Origin: Psoroptes ovis
Taxonomy: Eukaryota > Arthropoda > Arachnida > Sarcoptiformes > Psoroptidae
DNA length: 64,000 bases
Assembly: GCA_002943765.1 (NCBI GenBank)
Contig: PQWQ01000005.1
Coordinates: forward strand, 2,516,001 to 2,580,000
Direction: 5' to 3'
Shown here: positions 1 through 11,010 of the stretch, piece after piece
Numbering within the stretch: position 1 is the first letter of the stretch
Layout: each line of letters starts with the position of its first letter
The notes under the pieces: generated by a model
Database searches by the model: none
Told to the model about the DNA's origin: nothing
Seen by the model: only the letters and a program-made list of their open reading frames with translations
Translations under genes and position numbers: made by a program

Positions 1-3000
1 GGTCTCCAGTATTCTCGTCCATTAGTTCTGATTTTTACTGATCGACACACCGAATCGAGACCAACCTTTGTTTCGATAATCTGTCCAACTGGCCATGATG
101 GTCTTTTGGAAAATAAACTTGGACATAATACCCAATCATTGACCTTAATTTCAATCGAATCTGTAGTTGAGATCTTAGTCATTTTTTTCATATATCTGGT
201 AATCCACAATTTGGCTATTTCATTCATGTATTTTGACCGCTCAGTATTCATACCGATCACATTATCGACAACACAGTCAATCTCTGGACGGGATGTTCGC
301 CCCATACTTAAATCAAATGCCGAGTAAATTCTTCCTTCGTTTTGCAAGATCGGTCTTTGATTAATAATGAATTCAATTTGCTTGAAATGACGATTCAATA
401 AAAACAATGACTTTGTTTTCTTCGGTAATAACATTAAACATTCTTTTATTAAGCGAACCATTCGCTCAGCCGCCCCATTCATCCATGGTGCTAACGGGGT
501 TGATGTTTTCCAATTAATCGGTGTTAATTCGCCAATCTGCGACATGTGATTCAATCTATTTCGAACAGCCAAGTAATTGGTCCCGTTATCAGACCATACC
601 TCAGACGGGTAACCAACTTGGTTCCAAATCGTTTTCAATTCATCGAACATTGCAATTTCTGATAAATTTTCCAAGACTCCTATTTTGACGGCTCTGGTTG
701 TTCGACACAATACGAGAATGCCATAGCATTTTTTACCATTTACCAATTCCATTGGACCGAACACGTCAGTCATTATTGCTTGAAACGGTTTTAGGAATCG
801 TTTTTGTATATCATGCAATGGCCCTAGAGGCTGCTCAATTTTGCTTCCACGTAACTTACGGCATAATACACAATCTTTAATAATCTTTCTCATATGACGG
901 CTCATGCCAACAATTCGAACATCCGGATCAACCATTGCCATTGACATTTCACATCCTCGATGAAGGGATTTTTGATGGGCTGATCTCAACAATTCATGTG
1001 CAATAATAGACCCTTTGGGAACCCATATGGGACAATAATTCATATCTCTAGTCTTAAAACGTTTCAATCCTTGCCTTTCAATCAAATTGTCTGGCGTTTT
1101 ATGTTGACTTCGCTGGAAAATCATATATACAGCATGCAATGGATTGTACTCACATTTACGTTTGATTGCGACTTCAACCCATTGAAAACATCTTCTAATC
1201 CATTTGACCATCTTAGTAATTGATTTACAACGTTCCATCCAATTTCTCAAGGTTTGATCAGGAGACACTACTTCAACCGAGCAAATTAACTTCGTGGTGA
1301 TCGGATTTCCCACACGCTCCAATAGCTCATCGATATTAATGCGCCATGGCTTCAATGACATGTATCGTTTGACAGTGCAACTTCGCGAAAAGATGTCGGC
1401 TGGATTCAGCTTTCCATTTATGTGGTAGAATTTACATCTTAATTCAAAACCGGTTGATAAAATCGATAATAATTTTCTCGAAACGTTGATAGGAAATTCA
1501 TTTGGTGAAGACCTAAGTCTGTCAATATTTATATGAGAATCGGTCAATATGTAAATCGGTCCATCGAAATTTATATAGTCTTTGATTCGCGCTGCTGCTT
1601 TAACACCCTCAAACAATGATAATAATTCAAGTTCCACAATAGTTTTCTTAGATGGTGAAATTTTAGATTTGCCGAAAACCAGGTCATTATCAAGATAGAT
1701 TGCGTATCCATAAGCCACGCTGCAAGCATCGACAAAACATGACATAATTTTTTTCGAAACAATATATCGTGTAATCTTTACACCATTCAGCTCATCAAAT
1801 CCATTCAATTGATCTGTAATTTTCTTAGCGAATTCTTCTGTGAATTCCACGTCCCACTCGTTCTTTTGTATTTGGGCAAACAGCAAACGAAACGACAGTT
1901 TAATCGGTTCTAAAAAGCCTAACGGATCAAAAAGTTGTCCAATAAAACTCAATAGTTTTCTTTTTGTAACAATCGATTCTTGAATCTTCCAGTTCATACT
2001 TAGCAGATCGTCGATACAATTCCAATATAATCCTAATAATTTACATTCAGTCGTTTCAATTTCAAATGATTTACGAATAGTAATCGAGTTTGATACCAAT
2101 TTATGCAGATTGAATCCAGACTTGTTAAATGCGCTTCTGGCTTCTTTCATCACATCCAATAATTGCGATTCAGAATCTGATACAATAATCAAGTCATCCA
2201 TATAGACCCCATTCACTAAGATCGATCGTGATACGGCTGACATATTTTCAATAATTGTAGACACAACATGCGTTAAAATTGCGGGAGCACTAATGACCCC
2301 AAATGGCATAACAATCATTCGCATGATTTTCAATTCGTTATCACGAGTTTTCCATAAAAATTTCAGGTAATTGCGATCATTTTCATCAATAATAATTTGA
2401 AGGAATGCCTTCTGTAAATCACCAATACATAAATATTTGGCCATACGAGATCGCAACAGGTGAAGTAATACATTCAAATTTGTCGCATCTCCTTTCCAAA
2501 GAAGTTCATTAAGTGAATTAATACCAAATGAGGCGTTCAATACAATGCGGAATTTCGTTGAAGCAGCTTCGGGTTTTATCACTTCTCTGTGTGGTATGAA
2601 ATACCCATTTTTATCATGTACGATTTCCGCGTGTCCATCGTTAACAAATTTCATTAATTCTGCTTCATACTGATCGAATAAATTGTTTAGATTCAATCTA
2701 AATTGTAAACGATGCAAATTTTTTATAGCTTGAACGAAATTATTAGGTGGCCGCTGCTGAGTAAAAAATGGTAAACGAACTTTGTAACGGCCATTGTCTA
2801 ATTTTTCGACGTTCAGCTTCATTTCTTGTTCATGGACATCTTCAGGTTCGGTATTTTCATTCCATGGCAATTCATTGTGACTTATTACATTAATCATTTT
2901 CATCGTGGTTAAATCAACATCTCCGAACACTGTATGCCAAATTCGATGGCCTTTTCGAAATAATTTGGCCATGTGATCCCGACCTATTATAACTTCATTA

Positions 3001-4643
3001 ATTGGGACACCTTTTGATACATACGCTTCAATGGTAGCTTCGCCAACTGGGTGAGTGAGGACAAAATCAGCCTTTTGATCGACTATTCGAGACATCAATA
3101 ATTCATAGCCACATAATCTTACAGGATGAACTTTTCTGCGGCATTCTGCTGGCACCAAATTATCGCTTACTACCGAAACATCTGCACCGGAATCAATTAG
3201 TACGATGCATTCTTTAAGACCAATCCGAGCTTTAAATTTACCAATACATTCTGATTTGTTCTTTACAATAGTATTTACGCCATATTGTGATGATGATAAT
3301 GTTTTTACTTCTGTTTCGTTCATCTCGATTCCATGAAGCGATGTAGGATGATTATTTCTGCAGATGGAACAATAAATGTTATTTTTTCGATAACAATCAG
3401 CTGATCTGTGTCCTGGCCACAGACAATAATGGCATAATTTTTTGCGAATCACAATAGCTTTCTTTTCATTCTCACTTAATGCCGTATTACACGATATAGC
3501 TACATGACCAACAGTATCGCACAGGAAACATTTCTTGTCTGAACTAGCCATCAATGATCGCACAGATCGATTTTGTATTGACATATTACCATTATTGTTT
3601 TGATAACGATAACTTCGCCCTCTTATTTCACCTCTGTGCTGATTCAATGAAAGAGCGATCCGGCACATTTTTTCAACACGTTTGACAAGCCCATCTAATG
3701 AATGACATTTGGCCATTATTTCTTCGTATCCATCATGCCAGAATTTTTCAGCGATTTTCCATACAAACGGTTCAGTGTTTCCATAAAATTTATCACCTAA
3801 AGTTGGAATGACATTATTAAGTTCTTTAATCTGACTTAGGATTGACTTGAGGTTCTCATAATCATATTTATTCTTGACATATTCCATATGCAATATCTTG
3901 TCTTGAATATAAGAATTGATAGACGACGAACTTTCAAACTCTTTAGAGAGTGTTTTCCAACTTTTTTTCAAATTAAAATTCTTGATATCACATTGATTCC
4001 AAATGGCGGCAGCATTACCATTAAGTAATTCAGATATGTGCACTTTTTTCAATGATTCGGACATATTCGGACGCTCAATAATTAAAAGCTGTACTTTGCG
4101 TTTAAAAACTGGCCAATCAGGGATATTATTACTGAATTGTCTTATAGATTGAACCACCTGATGTATAGGTGTGTCATAGTCGGCTAAATACAATTTTTGT
4201 CTTGGTTTGGTTTTCGTTTTCACCACCGCTTTCTTTTTAGGTAACTTAATTTTAGAACGTTTACTCGTGCCGTCGTCATCAGTACAATCATCGTCGTCGG
4301 AATTTTCATCTTCATCCATTGACTCGAATTCATCATCATCATCTTCATCATCTGCATTTTCGTCACCATGACTATCGTCTCTACCAATTCGATCACCATC
4401 ATTTTCATTAGTAACATTTTCTTCATCGCCGCTATTACCATCATCCTTGATTTTGATACATTTTCGCATAACTTCAATCATTTCACTATATTTATTCCAA
4501 GGTTTACGATCGTCGTCGTTCAGTGATGCCGTACGTTTAGTCAATTCAGCTCCAATCTCATCGACCATCTGCTTGTCGTACTTTCGGTCATTGAATCTTC
4601 TCGTTATTTGAGATTTAAATGATTTTTCACTTAATTTATCCAT
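1..4643 (-). CDS. BEL/Pao Gag-Pol polyprotein, 3' truncated by window edge
   Basis: Polyprotein of a BEL/Pao element, starting at the ATG read from 4643 and still open at base 1 (about 1547 codons). I read many segments in this one frame and met no stop, but did not check every codon. The N-terminus carries a strongly acidic Asp/Glu tract (about 4390-4290) followed by a Lys-rich stretch. Three cysteine/histidine knuckles lie at about 3350-3540. An aspartic protease site (IDSGADVS) is near 3190, and the reverse transcriptase YMDD is at 2193-2204. The integrase has an H2C2 zinc region near 850-960 and a catalytic triad in TDVFGP (about 770), SDNGT (about 580) and AAERM (about 455). The last visible residues (VGQIIETKVG and similar) match the C-terminal domain usual after BEL integrases. 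Very little of the protein can be missing. Confidence 0.85.
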   Translation of the reverse strand, partial: MDKLSEKSFKSQITRRFNDRKYDKQMVDEIGAELTKRTASLNDDDRKPWNKYSEMIEVMRKCIKIKDDGNSGDEENVTNENDGDRIGRDDSHGDENADDEDDDDEFESMDEDENSDDDDCTDDDGTSKRSKIKLPKKKAVVKTKTKPRQKLYLADYDTPIHQVVQSIRQFSNNIPDWPVFKRKVQLLIIERPNMSESLKKVHISELLNGNAAAIWNQCDIKNFNLKKSWKTLSKEFESSSSINSYIQDKILHMEYVKNKYDYENLKSILSQIKELNNVIPTLGDKFYGNTEPFVWKIAEKFWHDGYEEIMAKCHSLDGLVKRVEKMCRIALSLNQHRGEIRGRSYRYQNNNGNMSIQNRSVRSLMASSDKKCFLCDTVGHVAISCNTALSENEKKAIVIRKKLCHYCLWPGHRSADCYRKNNIYCSICRNNHPTSLHGIEMNETEVKTLSSSQYGVNTIVKNKSECIGKFKARIGLKECIVLIDSGADVSVVSDNLVPAECRRKVHPVRLCGYELLMSRIVDQKADFVLTHPVGEATIEAYVSKGVPINEVIIGRDHMAKLFRKGHRIWHTVFGDVDLTTMKMINVISHNELPWNENTEPEDVHEQEMKLNVEKLDNGRYKVRLPFFTQQRPPNNFVQAIKNLHRLQFRLNLNNLFDQYEAELMKFVNDGHAEIVHDKNGYFIPHREVIKPEAASTKFRIVLNASFGINSLNELLWKGDATNLNVLLHLLRSRMAKYLCIGDLQKAFLQIIIDENDRNYLKFLWKTRDNELKIMRMIVMPFGVISAPAILTHVVSTIIENMSAVSRSILVNGVYMDDLIIVSDSESQLLDVMKEARSAFNKSGFNLHKLVSNSITIRKSFEIETTECKLLGLYWNCIDDLLSMNWKIQESIVTKRKLLSFIGQLFDPLGFLEPIKLSFRLLFAQIQKNEWDVEFTEEFAKKITDQLNGFDELNGVKITRYIVSKKIMSCFVDACSVAYGYAIYLDNDLVFGKSKISPSKKTIVELELLSLFEGVKAAARIKDYINFDGPIYILTDSHINIDRLRSSPNEFPINVSRKLLSILSTGFELRCKFYHINGKLNPADIFSRSCTVKRYMSLKPWRINIDELLERVGNPITTKLICSVEVVSPDQTLRNWMERCKSITKMVKWIRRCFQWVEVAIKRKCEYNPLHAVYMIFQRSQHKTPDNLIERQGLKRFKTRDMNYCPIWVPKGSIIAHELLRSAHQKSLHRGCEMSMAMVDPDVRIVGMSRHMRKIIKDCVLCRKLRGSKIEQPLGPLHDIQKRFLKPFQAIMTDVFGPMELVNGKKCYGILVLCRTTRAVKIGVLENLSEIAMFDELKTIWNQVGYPSEVWSDNGTNYLAVRNRLNHMSQIGELTPINWKTSTPLAPWMNGAAERMVRLIKECLMLLPKKTKSLFLLNRHFKQIEFIINQRPILQNEGRIYSAFDLSMGRTSRPEIDCVVDNVIGMNTERSKYMNEIAKLWITRYMKKMTKISTTDSIEIKVNDWVLCPSLFSKRPSWPVGQIIETKVGLDSVCRSVKIRTNGREYWR

Positions 4644-4942
4644 GATCAATAACAATATTCAAAATTCAATTATACACCAAGTTCAATACTATTCAGATTC
4701 AACACAATTCAAAATCACAATACAATTCAAAATCAAAATTAGAAAGAAACTGTTATCAATTTTATTTAGTATTTCTAATTTTGATGATATAAACAATTAA
4801 AACAACAATTTTTTAAAAAATAAAATGATGAAAACAACACGCTTTAAATAAACAATGTGATAAATCTAGAAAGACTGATATTAAGGTTGAAATAGAAATT
4901 TTGAACTTGAATAATCGTTTTTTAACATCGTTCAGCTACAGA
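1..4942 (-). mobile_element. BEL/Pao retrotransposon 1, partial
   Basis: A long minus-strand gag-pol reading frame runs off the left edge of the window. Its upstream side ends abruptly in the middle of exon 2 of receptor gene A. The receptor similarity stops at about 4943, where the minus strand begins TGTAGCTGAACG, a plausible start of a 5' LTR. The LTR and leader would lie within 4644-4942. The 3' LTR is outside the window, so the LTR boundary and target duplication cannot be confirmed. The protein differs clearly from that of element 2, so this is a separate family. Confidence 0.8.
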
Positions 4943-6258
4943 CAAAGTAATAATACATTTAATGCTAAACTAATTATTAATCCTTTCCATAATGCAACAT
5001 TCCATGTTTCATTATCTATTTTCATTATATACGCTGATAAACGTATATGTTCATTATGAATAAATTGTAAATGCCAATTATAGAATTTTTTTTCCATTCG
5101 TTTTCTATTATTTTTAATATCGTTATTATGATAATATTCATAAATACCAAGTGAATTGAATTTAAAATCACTTTCAATTCTATCGATTAATTTTGATAGT
5201 TTCATATATAAATTTTTAAAATGAGAACAAAAAATGATTGACATCATTTTTGCTGAATGCATTGTTAATAATGTTATTTGTAAAAAATTCATTACACAAT
5301 CAAACACTAATATCATATCAATTAGGAAGATTGACCATTGTATTATATTTAAATTATATTCATTTTCATGGAACTCATTCAGAAAATATATAAAAATGCC
5401 TGTATATACAGATGCTTCGAATTATATGAATTAGAAAAAAATTTTGAGGAATGATTTGAGATAAAAAATAATACTAAAATAACCAAATAACTAAATAAAC
5501 AATAATACAAATTTACCAGCTAAAACATGGATGATAAAAATAATTTTTTTCAAAAAAATCATGTATATTATCAGATAAACACGTGCACGTATAGTTGCTT
5601 TGGTGAAAAATTTCATTGGATTTTCGCGAAATGAACAACGATGAAATTTTTCCATTTCAATCCATGATTCAAGCCATGCACGAAGCCAGTAATATTTTTC
5701 ATGGAATATCTTCAAAAAATTTACCATCGATGCATTGTTTTGATCAAATTTCGTTCTTAAATATTTCAATTGTCTTTGTTTGATTGACTTTTCAATAAAA
5801 ATATTATAATTGTTTTTATGATTTAAATAATATTCATAATTGATCACCATTAAGTCATTTATTATTTTAAATGTTAATTTTTTGTCCAATTCAACATCCT
5901 TATCAAATTTATCAACAAAATTATGGAATGCATCGAAGCCAATCAATGAAAATAATAATACCATTAATACTAATATGAAAAAAAATTCATCATATGATCG
6001 ATGATTATTACTGAAATATTTAAAAATACTATCATATTCAAAATATAATGGGAATAAATAAACATTATTTTTATTCAAATGATAAACCATTATCGTATCA
6101 ATTATAATTCGTAAAATATAAAATTTACTGATAATCGATTCAATTTTAAATAATAATCGTAATTTACAGTTCAACTCTTTATATTGGTCAATTTGATGAT
6201 AATAATTGTACAATTGTTTAACAATACCATGACTGAAATCATCAATTTTCAAATACAT
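4943..6258 (-). pseudogene. Receptor-like gene A, truncated by BEL/Pao element 1
   Basis: Leftmost member of the receptor array. Exon 1 (5517-6258) is complete: start MYLKIDDFSHG, the family motif ESWIEMEKFHRCSF, and a phase-1 donor G|GTAAAT. Intron 1 is 5415-5516. Exon 2 starts at 5414 (acceptor TTCGAAG|CA) and reads in frame through the family blocks QWSIFLID and EHIRLSAYIMKI. It breaks off after LNVLLLCL at 4943, where element 1 begins. The rest of exon 2 and exon 3 are missing from the window; they may lie beyond the retroelement to the left. No other lesion is seen, so loss of this copy is probably due to the insertion alone. Confidence 0.75.
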
Positions 6259-6510
6259 TTTGTCAATTAAAAATTTCGGAAAAAATTTTATAATTCAAAA
6301 TATTCAAACTTGACTATGGGCAACAACAGATATGGATGAATGGAGAGAATTTTTTGTGCTGAAAATTTTATTCATCAAACATTATGCTGAAGGAGAAAAT
6401 TTATTCATTTCACTGAAAGTTCAATTGAATTTTATATTTTATTTTTTTAAAGAATTATTCAAAATTATTCAAATCGATTCATCATAATCATTCATTTTTT
6501 TTTGTTAATT

Positions 6511-6663
6511 AACCCTCAAAACTCGAGCGGTGAACATCACTCACCATAAGATGTAATGCAACAACTCCATAGGCGCCCCTCAGTCACCATTTTACATTAG
6601 TATGAAAAATCGTCGAGCTGCTGGCTTACTTAAGCTGTAAATGTCTCGAGTTGTAAGGGTTAA
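6511..6663. mobile_element. piggyBac-like MITE
   Basis: A 145-bp segment (6515-6659) is flanked on both sides by TTAA (6511-6514 and 6660-6663). Its ends are inverted repeats: CCCTCAAAACTCGAG on the left, and CCCTTACAACTCGAG when the right end is read on the minus strand. A TTAA target and ends beginning CCC are the hallmark of piggyBac-type transposons. No coding capacity fits in it. It sits upstream of gene A, and its GC content is higher than its surroundings. Confidence 0.7.
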
Positions 6664-7215
6664 TTATTCCATTAATTAGAATTCCACTATCATTCGCTCA
6701 TTGCAAAAACAAAAAAATTAATTTACTTGAAAGGAGGAAATTTTTTTCTCGAACGGAAATTCAATACAAATATCGATCGAATACAATCGAATTAATTAAC
6801 GAAGTAGGAATGAATAATGTTTCCAAAAAATTGAAAGCATTTATGGCAAAATGAATGCTGACATTCATGTTATTCTCGCGTAATAATCGAAATTATTCAA
6901 ATGACAGAAAAAAATAACGAAAAAAAAAATAAAGATGAATGGGTTAAATTAATTACTATATTCATTGTTATGCCATGTTCATTAATTATAATGAATATAT
7001 TTTTTTGATCAAAGAAAATAAAATTACTGATTATTATTATTATAATCAATTAGAAATTATCATTAATATGAACATTCTCTTCAGCATGATGCGTGCTTGT
7101 GATAACAAAATGTCTTTTGATATTATTCGATGTTACTTGTTACCCCGCTAAACTTTTAGGGCTCAATTTAAATCAAAATCATTCCAAAGAAATAAAGTTG
7201 TCACAATAAACTTTA
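6664..7215. other. Intergenic spacer between genes A and B
   Basis: AT-rich sequence with short poly-A and poly-T runs. I see no coding frame, no receptor exon relic and no clear repeat in it. Confidence 0.5.
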
Positions 7216-8924
7216 TTAATATTGATAATTAAAATGTTCTAGATAAAAATTTGAAATCAATATGAAAGTGGTTAAATAGGCTAATAAAAACTGTACAAAA
7301 ATTGGAAAAAAAATATTGAAAAAAATTCACAAATAAATTTGAAATTTTTCCTTCTAACAAACCTTTGATAATGTTTTGAATGAAATACTGCCCAAGAAAC
7401 CGAATGTAAAACAATATTGTTCACCTTTCAATAGATAATAATAAAGATCTGAATATTTCAATTTCAACCGTATATTCATTGTGTATATTATTATTTCTGG
7501 TAGAATAAATTTCATATATTCCAGTGGTATAATTATTTTTGCTAATGATGATGGAAAACATACAGCACAAATTGTATGTAATATCAATATGATTCCGTAG
7601 ATTAATTTTTGAAAATAATATAAACGACCAAACATTATTAAACATAATAACATAACATTTAATGGTAATCCAATCATTATTTCTTGACAAAATGTATCGC
7701 TACAATCTTCTTTATTAATTTTAATAATGTTCGATGATAATCGATTATGTTCATTTATAATGAATTGTAAATTCCAATAACATAATTTTAATGCCATTTG
7801 TTTGTTTTTATCACAATGATTATTTGTACCATTTATAAATTTACTGTAAACATTATTTCGATTAATCATTGAAAATATTTTTTGATTCAATCTTTTGAAA
7901 CAAGAACAAAGAATAAATGATATCAATGTTGATCCATTAATTGTTAATATTGTTATTTGTAGCAGATTCATACAACAATTGAATAATAATATCATTTCAA
8001 TTAAAAATAATGACCATTGTATTGTGTTTAAATTATATTCAATTTTTTGAAATTCACGAATAAAATATAAGAATATTCCTCCGTATATAATTGCTTTGTC
8101 AATTTTTTTTTGGATTGTTGGAAAATAAAAGAAAAAAAAATCGAATCATTTGAATAATTTGAATCCATAATTGAAATCATATTTTTTTTGGAAAAATTAC
8201 CTGAGAAAATATGAAACAATAGACTTAATTTTTCAATGAAAATTATATAAATTATGATAAATACACGAGCACGAATCGGTGCTCTGGTGAATATTTTCAT
8301 TTGATTATCCTGAAATGTACAACAATTGAGTTCATCCAATTTCACACGTGATTCTAGCCATGAACGAAATAAATATATTTTTTCATAAATAATCATCCAA
8401 AATTTTGACAATGATCCATTGTTTTGATCTGATTTCATTCTCAAATAGTTTAATTGTCTTTTTTTGACTAATTTTTCAATAGAAATATTACAATTTTTTC
8501 GATGATTCAAATAATGTTCATAATTGATTACAATCAAATCATTTAATACTTTATATGTTAACCTTTTATTCAATTCATTTTCATTATGTTTATCATCAAA
8601 ATGATAATAAGCTTTGACACTAAAAAATAATATCATGAATATTAATATGAATATAATATAGGAAAAATCATCAAACGAATCGCTATTTAAGCTAAAATAT
8701 TTAAAGAAATAATCATATTCATTATAAAATGGAGACAATCGTGAATTATGTTTCATCATAATAATTATCATTGTTCTTATTATATAAAATTTTATAATAA
8801 TTAATTCCATTTTATAAAACCATTTTAATTTTAAATTAAATTCTTTATATTCATCACGTCGATGATAATAATTGTATAATTGTTTTATTTGTCCATAACA
8901 AAATTTATTTATTAGAAAATACAT
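7216..8924 (-). CDS. Gustatory-receptor-like membrane protein, gene B (intact)
   Basis: Exons 8201-8924, 7363-8093 and 7216-7290 give 509 residues. Donors are TCA G|GTAATT and AAG|GTTTGT; acceptors are CAAAG|CA and TACAG|TTT. Several hydrophobic segments span the protein: about three in exon 1, four in exon 2, and a last helix (FLLAYLTTFILISNFYL) forming exon 3. The pattern GEQYCFTFGFLGSISFKTL, a phase-0 intron, then the final helix recalls the C-terminus of arthropod gustatory receptors (7tm_7). If so, it is a chemosensory ion channel of the plasma membrane, ligand unknown. No signal peptide is seen. Gene B is divergent in the exon 1 motif, with LNCCTF where most copies have FHRCSF. The family assignment is inference from architecture; the gene model itself is well supported by conserved splice sites across copies. 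Confidence 0.75.
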
Positions 8925-11010
8925 TTTTTTTTTTTTTTTGATTTTGCTTGATCAAATCTTCAATTCTAATATTGAAATTCCTAATACATTGAACATTTGA
9001 TTGACAAAGGTGTAATTAATACTGATTTTTCAATGGTCGCATTGAATAATGCCAAATTTGAATATTTGTCACATTACAAACAACGATTTAAATTTATTTT
9101 CGACAAAAAATTTGAAAAATTTCAATTTACATAACTGCTCATGATAATAAAATTTTGAATATTGACGTTCTGATTCATTTTTTTTTACACATTTGAACCT
9201 TATTTTTTCTCGATTATCTGTGAATCAATATTATTGAATAAAGTGTAGGGTTATCTGCAAACATTTAATGATTGACAGCAGTTCAAATGTACTTGTCATT
9301 GATTTTTGTTTTGGATTTTGCGATCCAGAATTCCTGCTTTTAGCTCGAAAATTATCATTAAAATATTTTAAATTGTTTTCATTTTATTTAGAGAACAAAT
9401 AAGCAGACAAATAACTGAGAAATCATTAATGTGAATTATGTTGTGAAGACACAAAAATATGATTATTGAATATGAATATCGAACACACACACACACACAC
9501 TAAATGAATTTAAATGGAAATTTGCATTTTGAATTTGCATTGTAAAACATATTTTGTAAAAATATTTATTTTTCAATTTTATAAATAAAATTACCGATCG
9601 AAAATGAAAAACGATCAATGCGTTTATTCTCGATAATTGCTATCTTTTTTCAAGATAATAATATTCACCATGAGTCTTCGTGACTTTTTGTAATGTAAAT
9701 TTTGTAATGGTTTTTTGTGGTCGACAACGACTACAACCTTGACAAAGTTTCCTTTTTCCTACGGTAAATATTTCTTATTTTTTTTATCAAATCTCGAATC
9801 AATGATAAAATCTTGATATCGATACATAGTCCAATATGGAAAAATGGGTTATTTTAAGAATATTTCCATGTTATAATCAAGATTATCCAAACTTTTTTTG
9901 AAATATTGGTTTGTTTGGAAAGTTATTGTTACCAAGCGAAAAAATGAAAAATAAAAATTAAATTATGATCAAGTGCAAAAATATCATAAACAAACGTAAA
10001 TATTTGCAAAATAGTTTTGACTAACATTTTCATATGTGGAAAAATAGAAAATTAGGATTCCACATATGGTCAAAGAGAGCAATAATCAATCAATTTCTCA
10101 GGGTCAAACATTTGAAAAACATTGTAAATAATATTCGTCAAGTACAAAGATCAATCAAAACAAATGTAAATGCTATAGCATTTATGATTCAAAGATTTAT
10201 GGCTTTGCATTTGTTTAATCTTTCATTTGTTTTTGTTTGTCGAAAGCATAATTCATTCAATTTCATCGCTTATTGTTTATGTTTTGTCTATCGTATTCAA
10301 ATCAATAAAAATTTTATTTTCTTTACTGATAATTCCATTCCATTGCATCGAAACAAACATAGCAGAAAATAGCACACATGCCACATGCAATCGTAAAAAG
10401 TCATAAAAATATGTTTGAAAACAAAATAAGCCATTAATGGGAAATGAAAACAAACAAAATTTTTTCAAAATCAAAATTATCAACATGTTTCTCATGAATA
10501 TATGAAATTATTTTATAATGACTAACTAATGAAACGTTCTCAAAATAAAAAGAATTTGTTTTTGAAAAATATTATCCGACAAATACCAATTCAACAAGCG
10601 AAATTCAATTTATTCAGTTTATGCTTGTGTAAATGTTTTTAGTCGAGATATCACTGCTGTTGTTGGCCGATATGGCCATTACCAAAAATGGTAATGTGCA
10701 AAAATGCCAATGCTTTTTGTAATGTAATGAAAATAACATTTGTTTTTCTCATTACCAAATGCCGACCAAACATAAAAAAGCTTATCACAAGGTTATTGCA
10801 AAGAATTTTTCGAAATTTCAATGCGCATTATCATATATCACCGGCAGTAATCAATCCTTTCTCTCCATATTTGCATTTTCATACAAATTTTCTAAACACA
10901 TTCTGTTTTATGATTATTTGGCCATTTTTTATCATGATATCTCTTTTGTAACATCGTTTGTATGATAAATAGAATTTTTCCACGAATTATTCAATCTTTG
11001 ATAGTCAAAC
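8925..11010. other. Long non-coding stretch with a CA microsatellite
   Basis: About 2 kb without a supportable gene. It contains an (AC)9 run at 9483-9500. The short open frames near 10034-10372, 10277-10495 and 10688-10965 have no recognisable domain and a composition like the surrounding sequence, so I do not call them genes. Confidence 0.5.

Noticed and set aside
4220..4477. 85-codon Met-rich minus-strand frame
   Set aside because: Out-of-frame shadow of the acidic tract in the BEL/Pao element 1 polyprotein.
9483..9500. (AC)n run as a functional element
   Set aside because: A plain microsatellite with no supporting context.
10034..10965. Short open frames on both strands (up to 112 codons)
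   Set aside because: No domain or receptor similarity, composition like random AT-rich DNA, overlapping frames on both strands.
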